From: Azospirillum sp. TSA2s
GTDB lineage: Bacteria; Pseudomonadota; Alphaproteobacteria; Azospirillales; Azospirillaceae
NCBI RefSeq assembly: GCF_004923315.1
Contig: NZ_CP039650.1
Span: 1,823,501-1,887,500 of the forward strand
DNA: 64,000 nt
Reading direction: 5' to 3'
Within the stretch, counting starts at the first letter, position 1. Every line of letters starts with the position of its first letter. Under the pieces are notes generated by a model that worked only from the letters and a program-made list of their open reading frames with translations, had not been told where the DNA came from and did not search any database. The position numbers were made by a program, and so were the translations under genes. Shown one piece after another: positions 9,130-17,569 of this stretch.

Positions 9130-11102
9130 TGGACGCGCTTCAAGCCAGCAACGAGGTCGCTAACAGCGACGCTCGACCGGCCCTCACCAGAGCCAGCGAA
9201 TGGGGCAGCTGGATCGACTGCGACAGCCTCATGCCGCCGCCGTTCGGCGGTCCCGCGCCGTCCTACATCGCCAATACCTACGATGAGGATGTCTGGATCG
9301 GGCTCACAATCAACCCGGCAACTGGATATCCGGAGAGCATCAACTTCGCCAATGTCCCGCCGGCATTCCGGTGGTATGCCAAATGGTATCTCTGGGCGGC
9401 CGAATACACGTCGGTGGGGCGTACAAGCAAAGCGGCCAAGTCATTCGGTTCCGCGCGCACTCTCTTTTCGAAGATGCGCCACTTTCTGTGTTTCGTGCAT
9501 GGTGCCGGACACACACGATTGGACACCGTTCCATCTGAAGTCCTTATTGCGGCGGCACAGGATTACCTGCGCCACCCCGTCCACAACGCCGCCAGCAAGC
9601 GAGAAGATCGCTTTGGGCGTACCGCTGTACGACGCAGGAGTTCAAAAACAAAGAGCGAGACCAAAAACAGAATTTCAATGGAGCAATACCTCTGGATGAT
9701 TGATCGCGCGTACCGGCTCGGTCCCGGTGAGTGCGGGTATATTCCAGATGGCCCGCTGTCAGATACATCCGACGCGGCCGTCACCATTCTGAGTGCGGCT
9801 TCTAAGATCACGGGGACAAAGGAAATCCCAGAGCCGATCGCCCACGCGTTGCTCAATACGGCAATTGTTTGGATCGAGGAGTTGGCTCCGGTGATCGAAC
9901 GTCTGCTGGAAAAAAACGCCGATCCGGAAAATTTGTCATCCTCCGAAGACTTGCGCAAAGCTCTTGGATTCATTCAGGATGCAGACACGTTTTTCTGCTC
10001 TAGCAAGAGACCCGACGTGTATCGCCGCTGGTATCAAACGTACCTTGAGACCGGTGATCTCGGCCAACTGGCGTCCACTCCCACCCCTGTCAATCGCTTC
10101 AAAGATCTTCTGACGGCTGCGTGCTACATCGTCATTGCAGGCTTCTCAGGATTCCGTGCGGATGAAATCCTCGGCTTGAAGGACGGCTGGATCGATCGCA
10201 AGGGAAACCGTGCGTTTATCAAGGCAGACATCATCAAAATTACGGAGACTGGAAAGTACCAGGCCAATCGCCCTGCGCCTCTCGTTTGTCACACGGCCGG
10301 CAATGTCCTGAAGATTCTCTCCGTCACGTATCGTGATCGCCACGATGGCCGCTTGTTCGTGACCAACCGAGGCGCCGTGTTCTCCAGCAACACGATAAAC
10401 TGGACGATTCAAGATTTTGCCGATGTCACGGGTGTGCCTAAGTTCGATTTCAAGTCGCACCAATTCCGGCGTTTTTTTGCGCTGTTCTACGTCCGCCGGT
10501 TCAAGGGAAGCCTCGATGCCCTGCGGCGCCACTTCCGGCATGTGAGCCGGGAGATGATCTTCGCCTACATGGGCGACGCCGGAAATGCCGATTACATGAT
10601 CAAGGATGAGCAAGATCTTGCCCGCGAGATCGCGCATAGCCTCATCACTGGCGATGGCAAGTATGCATCTCGCCAAGTAGGCCAGCGCGAGATGAAGGCG
10701 ATGGCGAAGTATAAGGCTCAGAATCTGCCGCCCGAGGAAATTGAGAAGCGTATCCAGGCGTTAATCGAAAAAAGCTACGTTCAGGTCACTGCGAACGAAT
10801 GGGGATACTGCCTGCCCCAGAAGCACGACTTTATCGGATCGGCCTGCGGTTCAAAGGATGGCCTCCCGAACCACGCAAATGCAGCTCCCGGGACCTGCGG
10901 GACGTGCCGGTTCATGGCCGTCGGGCATGAACACCGTGAATGGTGGGAGCACACGATCCTCGTCCACCAAGAGATCCTCGACCACGAACTCAGCCTGCGC
11001 CGCTTGAAAGAGGCCAGCCAGGGGATGATCGAAATCGCGAACCGGGTAATGGCAACCCTGGAGCTGAACGCATCGGACAAGGATCTGATCGCCCATGCCT
11101 GA
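9129..11102 (+). CDS. Tyrosine recombinase 3 of 3 (large, with C-terminal Cys cluster)
   Basis: A 657-residue recombinase, the largest of the trio. The ATG at 9129 overlaps the previous stop (TGATG). The open frame extends upstream to 9000, but that part lies inside recombinase 2. Catalytic motifs are Arg in SGFRADEILGL (about residue 345), His-Arg in SHQFRRFF (about 445), His in FRHVSREM and Tyr in FAYMGD. After the catalytic domain come about 150 residues with ACGS...GTCGTCRF, a likely zinc-binding cluster, and a helical C-terminus. Such long C-terminal Cys modules are unusual among simple integrases and may mediate assembly with the partners. The following gene overlaps the 3' end by 8 bases. 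Confidence 0.88.
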   Translation: MDALQASNEVANSDARPALTRASEWGSWIDCDSLMPPPFGGPAPSYIANTYDEDVWIGLTINPATGYPESINFANVPPAFRWYAKWYLWAAEYTSVGRTSKAAKSFGSARTLFSKMRHFLCFVHGAGHTRLDTVPSEVLIAAAQDYLRHPVHNAASKREDRFGRTAVRRRSSKTKSETKNRISMEQYLWMIDRAYRLGPGECGYIPDGPLSDTSDAAVTILSAASKITGTKEIPEPIAHALLNTAIVWIEELAPVIERLLEKNADPENLSSSEDLRKALGFIQDADTFFCSSKRPDVYRRWYQTYLETGDLGQLASTPTPVNRFKDLLTAACYIVIAGFSGFRADEILGLKDGWIDRKGNRAFIKADIIKITETGKYQANRPAPLVCHTAGNVLKILSVTYRDRHDGRLFVTNRGAVFSSNTINWTIQDFADVTGVPKFDFKSHQFRRFFALFYVRRFKGSLDALRRHFRHVSREMIFAYMGDAGNADYMIKDEQDLAREIAHSLITGDGKYASRQVGQREMKAMAKYKAQNLPPEEIEKRIQALIEKSYVQVTANEWGYCLPQKHDFIGSACGSKDGLPNHANAAPGTCGTCRFMAVGHEHREWWEHTILVHQEILDHELSLRRLKEASQGMIEIANRVMATLELNASDKDLIAHA

Positions 11103-11778
11103 GACCAAGCGCATCAGCCTGGAGAGTTTCCGCCGAAAGAGTGCGCCGGAGCAGCCACCAGCCCTACCGCCAATCCCAGACACACCCGCAATGCCACCCG
11201 TAGAAGGCCACGCGGCGCCCACCGACCCGGAGCGGTCTGAGGAATGGTCGGAGGTCGAAAAAGCTGTAAGGAGCGTTCTGGCGGCACGCCGGGAGGTCGC
11301 GCTCAAGGCCATCGCAGAGGTAGAAGATCCCCGCGACAAGAAGTGGGTGCGGTCGCTGCCAAGCCTCAGCTTGAACGACATCTGCAAGGCCGCAGGCCGG
11401 TCCAGATCGGCCGTCTATGAGAACCATCAGGACTTCGTCCGCAATGTCCAAGACGCCAAGGATGAGGTTCAGGAGGCACTGGACAAGCGGCGTTCCTCGT
11501 TCAAGCGCACTACTAAGACTGGTCTGAAGGCAGAACTGAAGGGGGTCGAAGCAGAGCTTGAACGGGAGCGCGCGGCGCGAGCCAGCGAGAGCCTGACGGT
11601 GCTGATCGAGCGTATCGGACCGGCTGTGAAAGAGCGGTCCAGCCTGGTGGCAGAGTTGACCCGCCTCAGGAACCAGATCCAGGATCTCCAGGCTGAAAAC
11701 CAGCGTATGCGCGAGCAGAACCGGGCATTGTCCAAGCAGTTGACGGAGATGCTGAACAAGACCGGAGGCGACGAATGA
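11095..11778 (+). CDS. HTH and coiled-coil accessory protein 1 of recombinase operon
   Basis: A 227-residue protein with three parts: a Pro-rich N-terminal tail (residues 15-45), a probable helix-turn-helix at about residues 95-120 (LNDICKAAGRSRSAVYENHQ), and a long charged coiled coil from about 125 to the end. Position and architecture recall the small TnpC-type accessory proteins that accompany paired recombinases in Tn554-like elements. The sequence alone does not prove homology. The next gene has the same layout (SKSALYQNQP in place of SRSAVYENHQ), so the two may be diverged paralogues. It overlaps recombinase 3 by 8 bases and the next gene by ATGA. A role in end binding or orientation choice is inferred. 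Confidence 0.65.
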   Translation: MPETKRISLESFRRKSAPEQPPALPPIPDTPAMPPVEGHAAPTDPERSEEWSEVEKAVRSVLAARREVALKAIAEVEDPRDKKWVRSLPSLSLNDICKAAGRSRSAVYENHQDFVRNVQDAKDEVQEALDKRRSSFKRTTKTGLKAELKGVEAELERERAARASESLTVLIERIGPAVKERSSLVAELTRLRNQIQDLQAENQRMREQNRALSKQLTEMLNKTGGDE

Positions 11779-12194
11779 AGGACAGCCGAGGCGGCCTCAG
11801 CGGAGGAGCCCTTGGCCGGGCCACGTTCGAGATGGCGCGCCAGAACCTGGAGGGCGTGCCTTCCGAGCGCATCCGGAGCATGTCGGCGGACGACCTCGCA
11901 ATCTTGGCCAAAGTCTCCAAGTCAGCGCTGTACCAGAACCAACCGCTGCGCGAATGGCTGGCCTCAGAACACGGCCGCGAGGTCAGGCGGAAGACTGCTG
12001 CACAGCAGACGGACGAGACCGCGGCGGTTGAGGCGCCCAAGGCACGCAAAGACGACCATCTCTTTCAGCAGATCAGCACGTTGCAGGCACAGAACTCCAA
12101 GCTACAAGCCGAGCTTGCGGAGCTGCGGTCCAAGCTGGCGCGTTACCGGCACATCGATGAGCATCTTGCCAACACAGGGAGGATGCCGCGATGA
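11775..12194 (+). CDS. HTH and coiled-coil accessory protein 2 of recombinase operon
   Basis: A 139-residue protein that starts within the stop of the preceding gene (ATGA). Residues about 35-60 (MSADDLAILAKVSKSALYQNQPL) look like a helix-turn-helix. Residues about 95-128 are a leucine-rich coiled coil (ISTLQAQNSKLQAELAELRSKL). It resembles a shortened version of the preceding protein, and the two could form a heterodimer through their coiled coils. Its stop overlaps the helicase start by ATGA. No catalytic residues are seen. The function is inferred only from its place in the recombinase operon. Confidence 0.62.
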   Translation: MKDSRGGLSGGALGRATFEMARQNLEGVPSERIRSMSADDLAILAKVSKSALYQNQPLREWLASEHGREVRRKTAAQQTDETAAVEAPKARKDDHLFQQISTLQAQNSKLQAELAELRSKLARYRHIDEHLANTGRMPR

Positions 12195-14395
12195 GCCTGC
12201 TCGTGGCAGCAACGGTCAACGTCACCGTCGTGATTGACTGCATTCTGAGCATGCTTTGGACCAAGCGCCGGGGGGTATACGGCAGCATTTTCCGTGGCCG
12301 TACCGTGGACGGCCGGAAGTACCGGTTCAAAGCGCACGGCTACAGCTTCAACCTAAGAAAGCGCCCGGCCATGGGGCGCGCGCCGCTGGAGGGCGAGGTC
12401 TGGACGATCACAGGCACGCTGAAGTGTGATCCGGAACACGGCGAACAGGTGATCGTCGAAGCCGCAGCCCTGACGCGGCCAAGTGGTCGCCTTCTGATCG
12501 ACGTTCTCCGCAGCGAGCGCTTCCCGGGCGTCGGCATGGCCGCTGCCACGACACTCTGGGATCGCTGGGGCGAACGCCTGTACGGCATCCTCGACAGCGG
12601 CGATGAAGGCGCGCTGATTGAAGCCTTGGGTACTGGCAAGCGCTCTCGTGAGCAGATCTCCACCATCCTCGCCCAATGGCCCCTGGTGGGGATCGAGCCT
12701 ACGGTGCTGCACTGGATGGATGGGCACGGTTTTCCTCGGCACCTAGCCCAAGGCGCCGCGCGTTGCTACGGGACCGACGTGATCAGGCTCCTCGAGGAGG
12801 ACCCATACCGCCTCACCGCATTTGGGCAATGGGAAGAGGTTGACCCTGTGGCGCGGCGCATGGGGGTGACTCCTGACGATCCTCGGCGCCTGGCGGCCGC
12901 CTGCGAGGCCGTGTGCTACGCTCGCATGGACTTGCGCCAGGAAACCGTTACGGACCTCCCTTTGCTCCGCGATGGCGTCAGGAAGCTCCTGGGCGCCTCT
13001 GTGGACCCCCTTGGAGCAATTCGCGCAGCGGTAGGTGCCGAAGTGCTGGAACGCGTTCCTGGGGGCTTCCAGGCGCTTGGAGCGTACGGCATGGAGCGGT
13101 ATGTCGCAGACCGCTGCCGCGCGCTGTTGAGCGGCGATGACGCCAAGCTATCCCACCCCGAGCTGTTGCAGGGAAGCCCGCACGATCTCTTGCTGCGCAA
13201 CGGCCTCGAAATTTGGCAGCAGCAGAATCGCTTGGCGCTGAACCGGCAGCAGGTTGAGGCCGTTCATCTGGCGCTTACGAGTCCACTGGGCCTGCTTGTC
13301 GGTAGTGCTGGCGTCGGCAAAACCACCGTCCTGAAGGCGATCTGCGACCTTGCGGACAAGCTCAACTGGCCGCTGCACCTGATCGCCCTCTCGGGGCGAG
13401 CGAGCCGCCGAATGAGCGAGGCGACCAAGAGGCCGGCACGCACCATCGCCGGGTTCTTGGGCGCCCTCTCGCGCGGAGAATCGCACCTCGACGACGAGCC
13501 ACTGATCGTCGTCGACGAGGCGTCGATGGTCGATCTGCCCACCCTGTTCCGGCTTCTCCGGGCTGCTCCACCTGGCTGTCGCTTCCTTTTCGTCGGCGAC
13601 CCCGGCCAGCTGCCGCCAATCGGTCCTGGCCGGACGCTTCACGATCTCGTGGGCTGCGGGCTGATCCCCAAGGTCGAGTTGACGGAGGTGATGCGCTCGT
13701 CTGCAGAGACGGGCATTCCACAGTTCTCTTTAGCTATCCGGGAAGGCCGGGTTCCCGACCTCCAGGCGTTCGATCCTGCGTTGGGCGTTGGGGTGTCGTT
13801 CATGCCGGCGGCACGAGCGCAGATCGTCGACGCGGTTCTGCACGTCATCGCCGAGTTGGGGCCCGCTCAAGTCGTGGGATCCGTCTGGGGGGAAGAGGCC
13901 CGCAACGACGGCGGCCTGCACGCGATCAACGCGGCATTCCACGAGATCGCCGCCCGCAATAAACGTGTGCTGGTCGGCAGCTTCGTTGAGGGCGAGCCGG
14001 TTATCTGGACCATGAACGATTGGGACCGTGGGGTGCTCAATGGAACCATGGGCATCGTTCTGGGCGAGGACGACGGCGGTCTCGTGGTCGAGTTCGACGA
14101 CTGCGGAACCCACCTGCTGGGCCACGAAGACCTGTCAAGCCTGGGGCTGTCCTACGCCGTTTCGGCCCATAAGGCGCAAGGGTCGCAGTTCGAGCGCATC
14201 GTTGTGCCGGTCTACAGGAACAGGCTGCTGAACCGGAACCTGCTGTACACCGCCGTAACCCGCGCCAAACGACAGGTCGTCCTCGTTGGCGAGAAGGAAG
14301 CCCTGCAAGCCGCCGTCGGCGCCGAGGATAGCCGTAAGTCGGCACTCGCATGGCACCTAGAACAGCACCTCTTGGAGCAAGCCTCGCTTCCATGA
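12191..14395 (+). CDS. RecD2-like SF1 DNA helicase of the island
   Basis: A 734-residue helicase. The N-terminal about 330 residues contain an OB-like start, helix-hairpin-helix-like segments (SERFPGVGMAAATTLWDRWG) and the EDPYRL region typical of RecD2. The motor follows: Walker A is GSAGVGKTTV (about residue 374), motif II is VVDEASMVD, motif III is VGDPGQLPP, then LTEVMRSS, and near the end come SAHKAQGSQF and YTAVTRAKRQ. RecD2 enzymes unwind DNA 5' to 3'. The ATGA overlap with the accessory gene and its place in the recombinase operon suggest a job in element transfer, excision-intermediate processing or replication, not general repair. The stop overlaps the start of the small ORF that follows. 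Confidence 0.85.
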   Translation: MSLLVAATVNVTVVIDCILSMLWTKRRGVYGSIFRGRTVDGRKYRFKAHGYSFNLRKRPAMGRAPLEGEVWTITGTLKCDPEHGEQVIVEAAALTRPSGRLLIDVLRSERFPGVGMAAATTLWDRWGERLYGILDSGDEGALIEALGTGKRSREQISTILAQWPLVGIEPTVLHWMDGHGFPRHLAQGAARCYGTDVIRLLEEDPYRLTAFGQWEEVDPVARRMGVTPDDPRRLAAACEAVCYARMDLRQETVTDLPLLRDGVRKLLGASVDPLGAIRAAVGAEVLERVPGGFQALGAYGMERYVADRCRALLSGDDAKLSHPELLQGSPHDLLLRNGLEIWQQQNRLALNRQQVEAVHLALTSPLGLLVGSAGVGKTTVLKAICDLADKLNWPLHLIALSGRASRRMSEATKRPARTIAGFLGALSRGESHLDDEPLIVVDEASMVDLPTLFRLLRAAPPGCRFLFVGDPGQLPPIGPGRTLHDLVGCGLIPKVELTEVMRSSAETGIPQFSLAIREGRVPDLQAFDPALGVGVSFMPAARAQIVDAVLHVIAELGPAQVVGSVWGEEARNDGGLHAINAAFHEIAARNKRVLVGSFVEGEPVIWTMNDWDRGVLNGTMGIVLGEDDGGLVVEFDDCGTHLLGHEDLSSLGLSYAVSAHKAQGSQFERIVVPVYRNRLLNRNLLYTAVTRAKRQVVLVGEKEALQAAVGAEDSRKSALAWHLEQHLLEQASLP

Positions 14396-14525
14396 TGGCC
14401 GATTGTCCCTGCGGTCTCGCGACCCTCGTGTCACTTGGTCAGCCCACGCCATGTGGCTGCGGCCGCTTCCTGCTGGACGCAACGCCCTGGTACACCCGAA
14501 TCCTGCCCATCCGGAGCCGTCCGGA
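14392..14525 (+). pseudogene. Small Cys-rich ORF, 5' part (interrupted by IS66)
   Basis: An ATG overlapping the helicase stop (ATGA) opens a frame reading MMADCPCGLATL...PCGCGRF. It runs into the IS66 element. If the IS and one copy of the 8-bp target duplication are removed, the frame continues at 21803 and stops at 21869. This gives a 66-residue protein with a Cys-rich N-terminus (CPCG, CGCG; possible zinc binding) and an Arg-rich C-terminus. It would be the seventh member of the overlapping recombinase operon. I do not recognise the family. Confidence 0.5.
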
Positions 14526-14538
14526 GTAAGCGGTGTTT

Positions 14539-14732
14539 TCAGGCCACGGCAGTTTCGGCCTGCTGGGCATAGCTCCAGGGCAGCAGCTCATCGAGTCTGG
14601 TGATCGGATGGCCAGCAATCGTTCATGAAGAGGCTGCAGATACCACGCCGCCCGTCCGACCCAATCGGCCAGGGTGGAGCGGTCGAGATCGAAACCCTGG
14701 CGCGCGTAGATCTGAGCCTGGCGGTAGAGCGG
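14539..14732 (-). pseudogene. tnpC: IS66 transposase tnpC, middle fragment fused by deletion to C-terminus
   Basis: Read on the minus strand, the fragment begins YRQAQIYARQGFDLDR...WVGRAAWYLQPLHERLLAI, the middle of IS66 TnpC. Soon after, and in another frame, it shows PITRLDELLPWSYAQQ...AVA and a stop, the normal IS66 C-terminus. The catalytic DDE segment between them is absent. The fragment joins in sequence to the N-terminal piece at 20275-20889 (...HVLVSKYADHLPLY), from which it is separated by the IS21-family insertion. Confidence 0.88.
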
Positions 14733-14908
14733 TGCATATTTCGGCGGAAAGCACCCAGCGGGAACGGCGGAAAGCGCCCGGGCAGAACGGTGAAAGCGCC
14801 CAGCCGTTTCGGTGAATTCGCCCACCCGTAGGGGTGGTGGTGTCGGGGTCCGAACCAGCCTTTGGCATCCCCATGATCTTTCCACGGCACAGGCCAAGGA
14901 GGATCGGG

Positions 14909-16423
14909 ATGCCCCGAGCGAGGTCGGACATGCGGCGGATCAGAGAAGTCCTTCGTCTGCGGGATGAGTTCGGCGCCAGCCAACGGCAGATTGCCGATGC
15001 CTGCCGGCTGCCGCGCAGCACCGTGCGCGATTACCTGGATCGGCTACGGGCCTCCGGGCTGCGGTACGCGGATGTGCTGGGGTGGACGGACGTCGAGTTG
15101 GAGGAGCGGCTGTTCCCGCCTCCGGTCACGTCGGCGCGCCCGGTGCCCGACTGGCGGCACATCAGCCGTGAACTCAGCCGCCGTGGCGTAACGCTGCGGC
15201 TGCTGTGGGAGGAATACCTGGAGGTCCATCCCGGCGGCTATCGTTACACCCAATTCGTCCAGCATTTCCGGGCATGGCAGGGTGCCCATGCCGAGCCGCG
15301 TCTGCGCCGGGAGCATCGGCCGGGGGCGGCGATCGAGGTTGATTACGCCGGGATGACGCTGAGCGTCGGGCTCGGCGCCGAGGCGCGGCAGGCCCAGGTG
15401 TTTGTCGCCTGTCTGCCGTATTCGGGCTACGTCTATGCCGAGGCGACCTGGACCCAGCAGGCGGAGGAGTGGCTGGCCTCCCACGTCCGGCTGTTCGAAC
15501 ATCTGGGCGGCGTGCCGGGCAAGCTGGTGCCGGATAATCTCAAGGTCGGCGTCAGCCACGCCTCCTTCTACGATCCGGCGATCAACCCGGCTTATCACGA
15601 TCTCGCCCGGCATTACCGCACCGCCGTTCTGCCGGCCCGGGTGAGGCGCCCACGCGATAAGCCCAGCGCCGAGAACGGTGTGCAGCAGGTCGAGCGGCGG
15701 GTGCTGGCCCCGTTGCGCGATACGCCCTTCGCCACGTTGGACGCTGCCAACGCAGCCTTGCGCGACAAGCTGGCCGCCCTCAACGCCGCTCCCTTGAGCC
15801 GCAGGCCACAGGACACGCGCGCCAGCTTGTTCGCCACCGAGGAGAAGCCGACCCTGCGCCCCTTGCCGCCGGAACGCTTCGTGCCCGGCACCTGGGCTCG
15901 CCACAAGGTGCCGCCCGACTATCATCTCGCCCTCGACGGCGGCGTCTACTCAGTGCCCCACACGCTGATCGGCAAGACGGTCGACGTGCACAGCACTGCC
16001 GGCGTGATCAGCGTCTTCCTGCGCGGCAAGCGGATGGCCTGCCATGTCCGGCGGCAGGATGGCGCCACCGTGACGCTGGACGCCCATCGCCCTGCCAACC
16101 ACCGGGCCGTTGCCCGCTTCACCCCCGACACCATTCAGGCCGATTTGGCCGCCATCGGCCCGGCCGCCGCGCTGCTGTTCGCGCGCATCCTGGCCGGCGC
16201 CGATCATCCCGAACAGGCGGTGCGGGCCGGGATCGGCCTGATCCGCCTGGCGGCCACCCACGGCACCAGCCGGCTGGAGCAGGCCTGCCAGGCGGCGCTG
16301 GAGGCCAACGTCGGATCCTACCGCTACGTCCAGCGCTGGTTGGCGGCGCCCCCCGCCACGTCGGCGGACCCGGCCGGTGCCGGCGAGCACGCCAATCTGC
16401 GCGGCCCTTCCTACTATCACTGA
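14909..16423 (+). CDS. istA: IS21-family transposase IstA (element 1)
   Basis: The transposase of the first IS21-family element has 504 residues. The ATG at 14909 follows a strong AAGGAGG site; the longer frame from 14834 lacks one. An N-terminal helix-turn-helix is seen (GASQRQIADACRLPRSTVRDYL). The integrase core carries DDE-type residues: Asp in IEVDYAGMTL, Asp in VPDNLKVGV and Glu in SAENGVQQVE. A C-terminal Mu-type beta domain follows. It acts together with IstB, 10 bases downstream. It appears intact. Confidence 0.93.
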   Translation: MPRARSDMRRIREVLRLRDEFGASQRQIADACRLPRSTVRDYLDRLRASGLRYADVLGWTDVELEERLFPPPVTSARPVPDWRHISRELSRRGVTLRLLWEEYLEVHPGGYRYTQFVQHFRAWQGAHAEPRLRREHRPGAAIEVDYAGMTLSVGLGAEARQAQVFVACLPYSGYVYAEATWTQQAEEWLASHVRLFEHLGGVPGKLVPDNLKVGVSHASFYDPAINPAYHDLARHYRTAVLPARVRRPRDKPSAENGVQQVERRVLAPLRDTPFATLDAANAALRDKLAALNAAPLSRRPQDTRASLFATEEKPTLRPLPPERFVPGTWARHKVPPDYHLALDGGVYSVPHTLIGKTVDVHSTAGVISVFLRGKRMACHVRRQDGATVTLDAHRPANHRAVARFTPDTIQADLAAIGPAAALLFARILAGADHPEQAVRAGIGLIRLAATHGTSRLEQACQAALEANVGSYRYVQRWLAAPPATSADPAGAGEHANLRGPSYYH

Positions 16424-16433
16424 CGGAGACACG

Positions 16434-17276
16434 ATGATGAAGCACGTCAACCACGAGCGGCTGCTCCAGTTGCGGCTGTACGGCATGGCCAAGGGGCTGG
16501 AGGCGCTGGAACGCCTGCCCGATCGCGGCCAACTGGCCTTCGACGAGCAGTTGGGCACGCTGATCGAGCGGGAAGCGGCGGAGCGGGCCAACACCGCGCT
16601 TGCCAGCCGGCTGAAACGCGCCCGGCTGCGCCAGACTGCCTGCCTGGAGGATCTCGACCTGCGCACCCCGCGTGGGCTCGACCGCGGTGTTGTGCGCGAG
16701 CTGGCCACCGGGCGTTGGGTGACGGAGAACCGGCCGGTTCTGATCACCGGCCCGACCGGGATCGGCAAGACCTGGCTGGCCTGTGCACTCGGCAACCAGG
16801 CGGCGCGGGAAGGCCACAGCGTACTCTACACCCGGCTGACCCGCCTGCTGGACGATCTGGCCACCGCCCGCCTGGACGGCAACCAGGCGGCGCGGGAAGG
16901 CCACAGCGTACTCTACACCCGGCTGACCCGCCTGCTGGACGATCTGGCCACCGCCCGCCTGGACGGTTCGCTCGCCCGGCTGCTGCGACGGATCGCCCGG
17001 CTCGACCTGCTGATCCTGGATGACTGGGCGATGACCGAGCTGACCGCGGCTCAGCGCCTGGACCTGATGGAGGTGATCGACGACCGCCACGACCGGGCCG
17101 CAACCATGCTGGCCACCCAAGTTCCCGTGGCCAACTGGCATCGGCTCATCGGGGATGCCACCTACGCCGACGCCATCCTCGACCGCCTCGTGCACCGGGC
17201 CTACCGCATCGACCTGCATGGCGACTCCATGCGCCGCACCAAGGCCGACGCCGCCTGCGAAACCCCCGACACCTAA
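16434..17276 (+). CDS. istB: IS21-family helper ATPase IstB (element 1) with internal tandem duplication
   Basis: IstB is the DnaA/DnaC-like AAA+ helper that selects targets for IstA. The protein has 280 residues, about 29 more than usual. The excess is an exact 29-residue tandem repeat (from GNQAAREGH through TARLD) just after Walker A (GPTGIGKTW). Walker B is LLILDDWAM. Without the extra copy it would be about 251 residues, the family norm. The duplicated segment lies between Walker A and B in the ATPase core, so activity is doubtful although the reading frame is kept. The start at MMKHVNHERLLQLRLYGM is collinear with the family. Confidence 0.93.
   Translation: MMKHVNHERLLQLRLYGMAKGLEALERLPDRGQLAFDEQLGTLIEREAAERANTALASRLKRARLRQTACLEDLDLRTPRGLDRGVVRELATGRWVTENRPVLITGPTGIGKTWLACALGNQAAREGHSVLYTRLTRLLDDLATARLDGNQAAREGHSVLYTRLTRLLDDLATARLDGSLARLLRRIARLDLLILDDWAMTELTAAQRLDLMEVIDDRHDRAATMLATQVPVANWHRLIGDATYADAILDRLVHRAYRIDLHGDSMRRTKADAACETPDT
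16791..16964 (+). repeat. Exact 87-bp tandem duplication inside istB
   Basis: Two back-to-back copies, 16791-16877 and 16878-16964, read as identical. They start GGCAACCAGGCGGCGCGGG and end GCCCGCCTGGAC. Since 87 is divisible by three, the frame is preserved. Perfect identity suggests a recent event (slippage or unequal recombination) or an assembly artefact. Confidence 0.95.
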
Positions 17277-17569
17277 GGCCGGTGCTTGGCAACCAAACCC
17301 ACAACCTTCATAACGTAAATCCAGGGTTCGGCCCCGGCATGCAGATTCCGACTGAAAGCGGCCACGGTTTCCGACGCCAAAGCGGCCAGTGTTCCGATCG
17401 CAAGCCGGCCGGCATTCCGATTTGAAGGCGGCCACCGTTCCGACATGAAGCCGGCCCCCCTTCCACCGTGAAGGCGGCCGGCATCATCGTCGGCATGATG
17501 ATGGTGTCTTCCCTGCGAGGAGAGCTTCCATCAAGCACCGCCTCCTGATCCAACCGACAGGAGGAGCGG

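Noticed and set aside
14439..14897. Minus-strand frame of 152 codons across the IS66/IS21 boundary
   Set aside because: It is a chimera: its middle is IS66 TnpC, but its start lies in IS21-family element 1.
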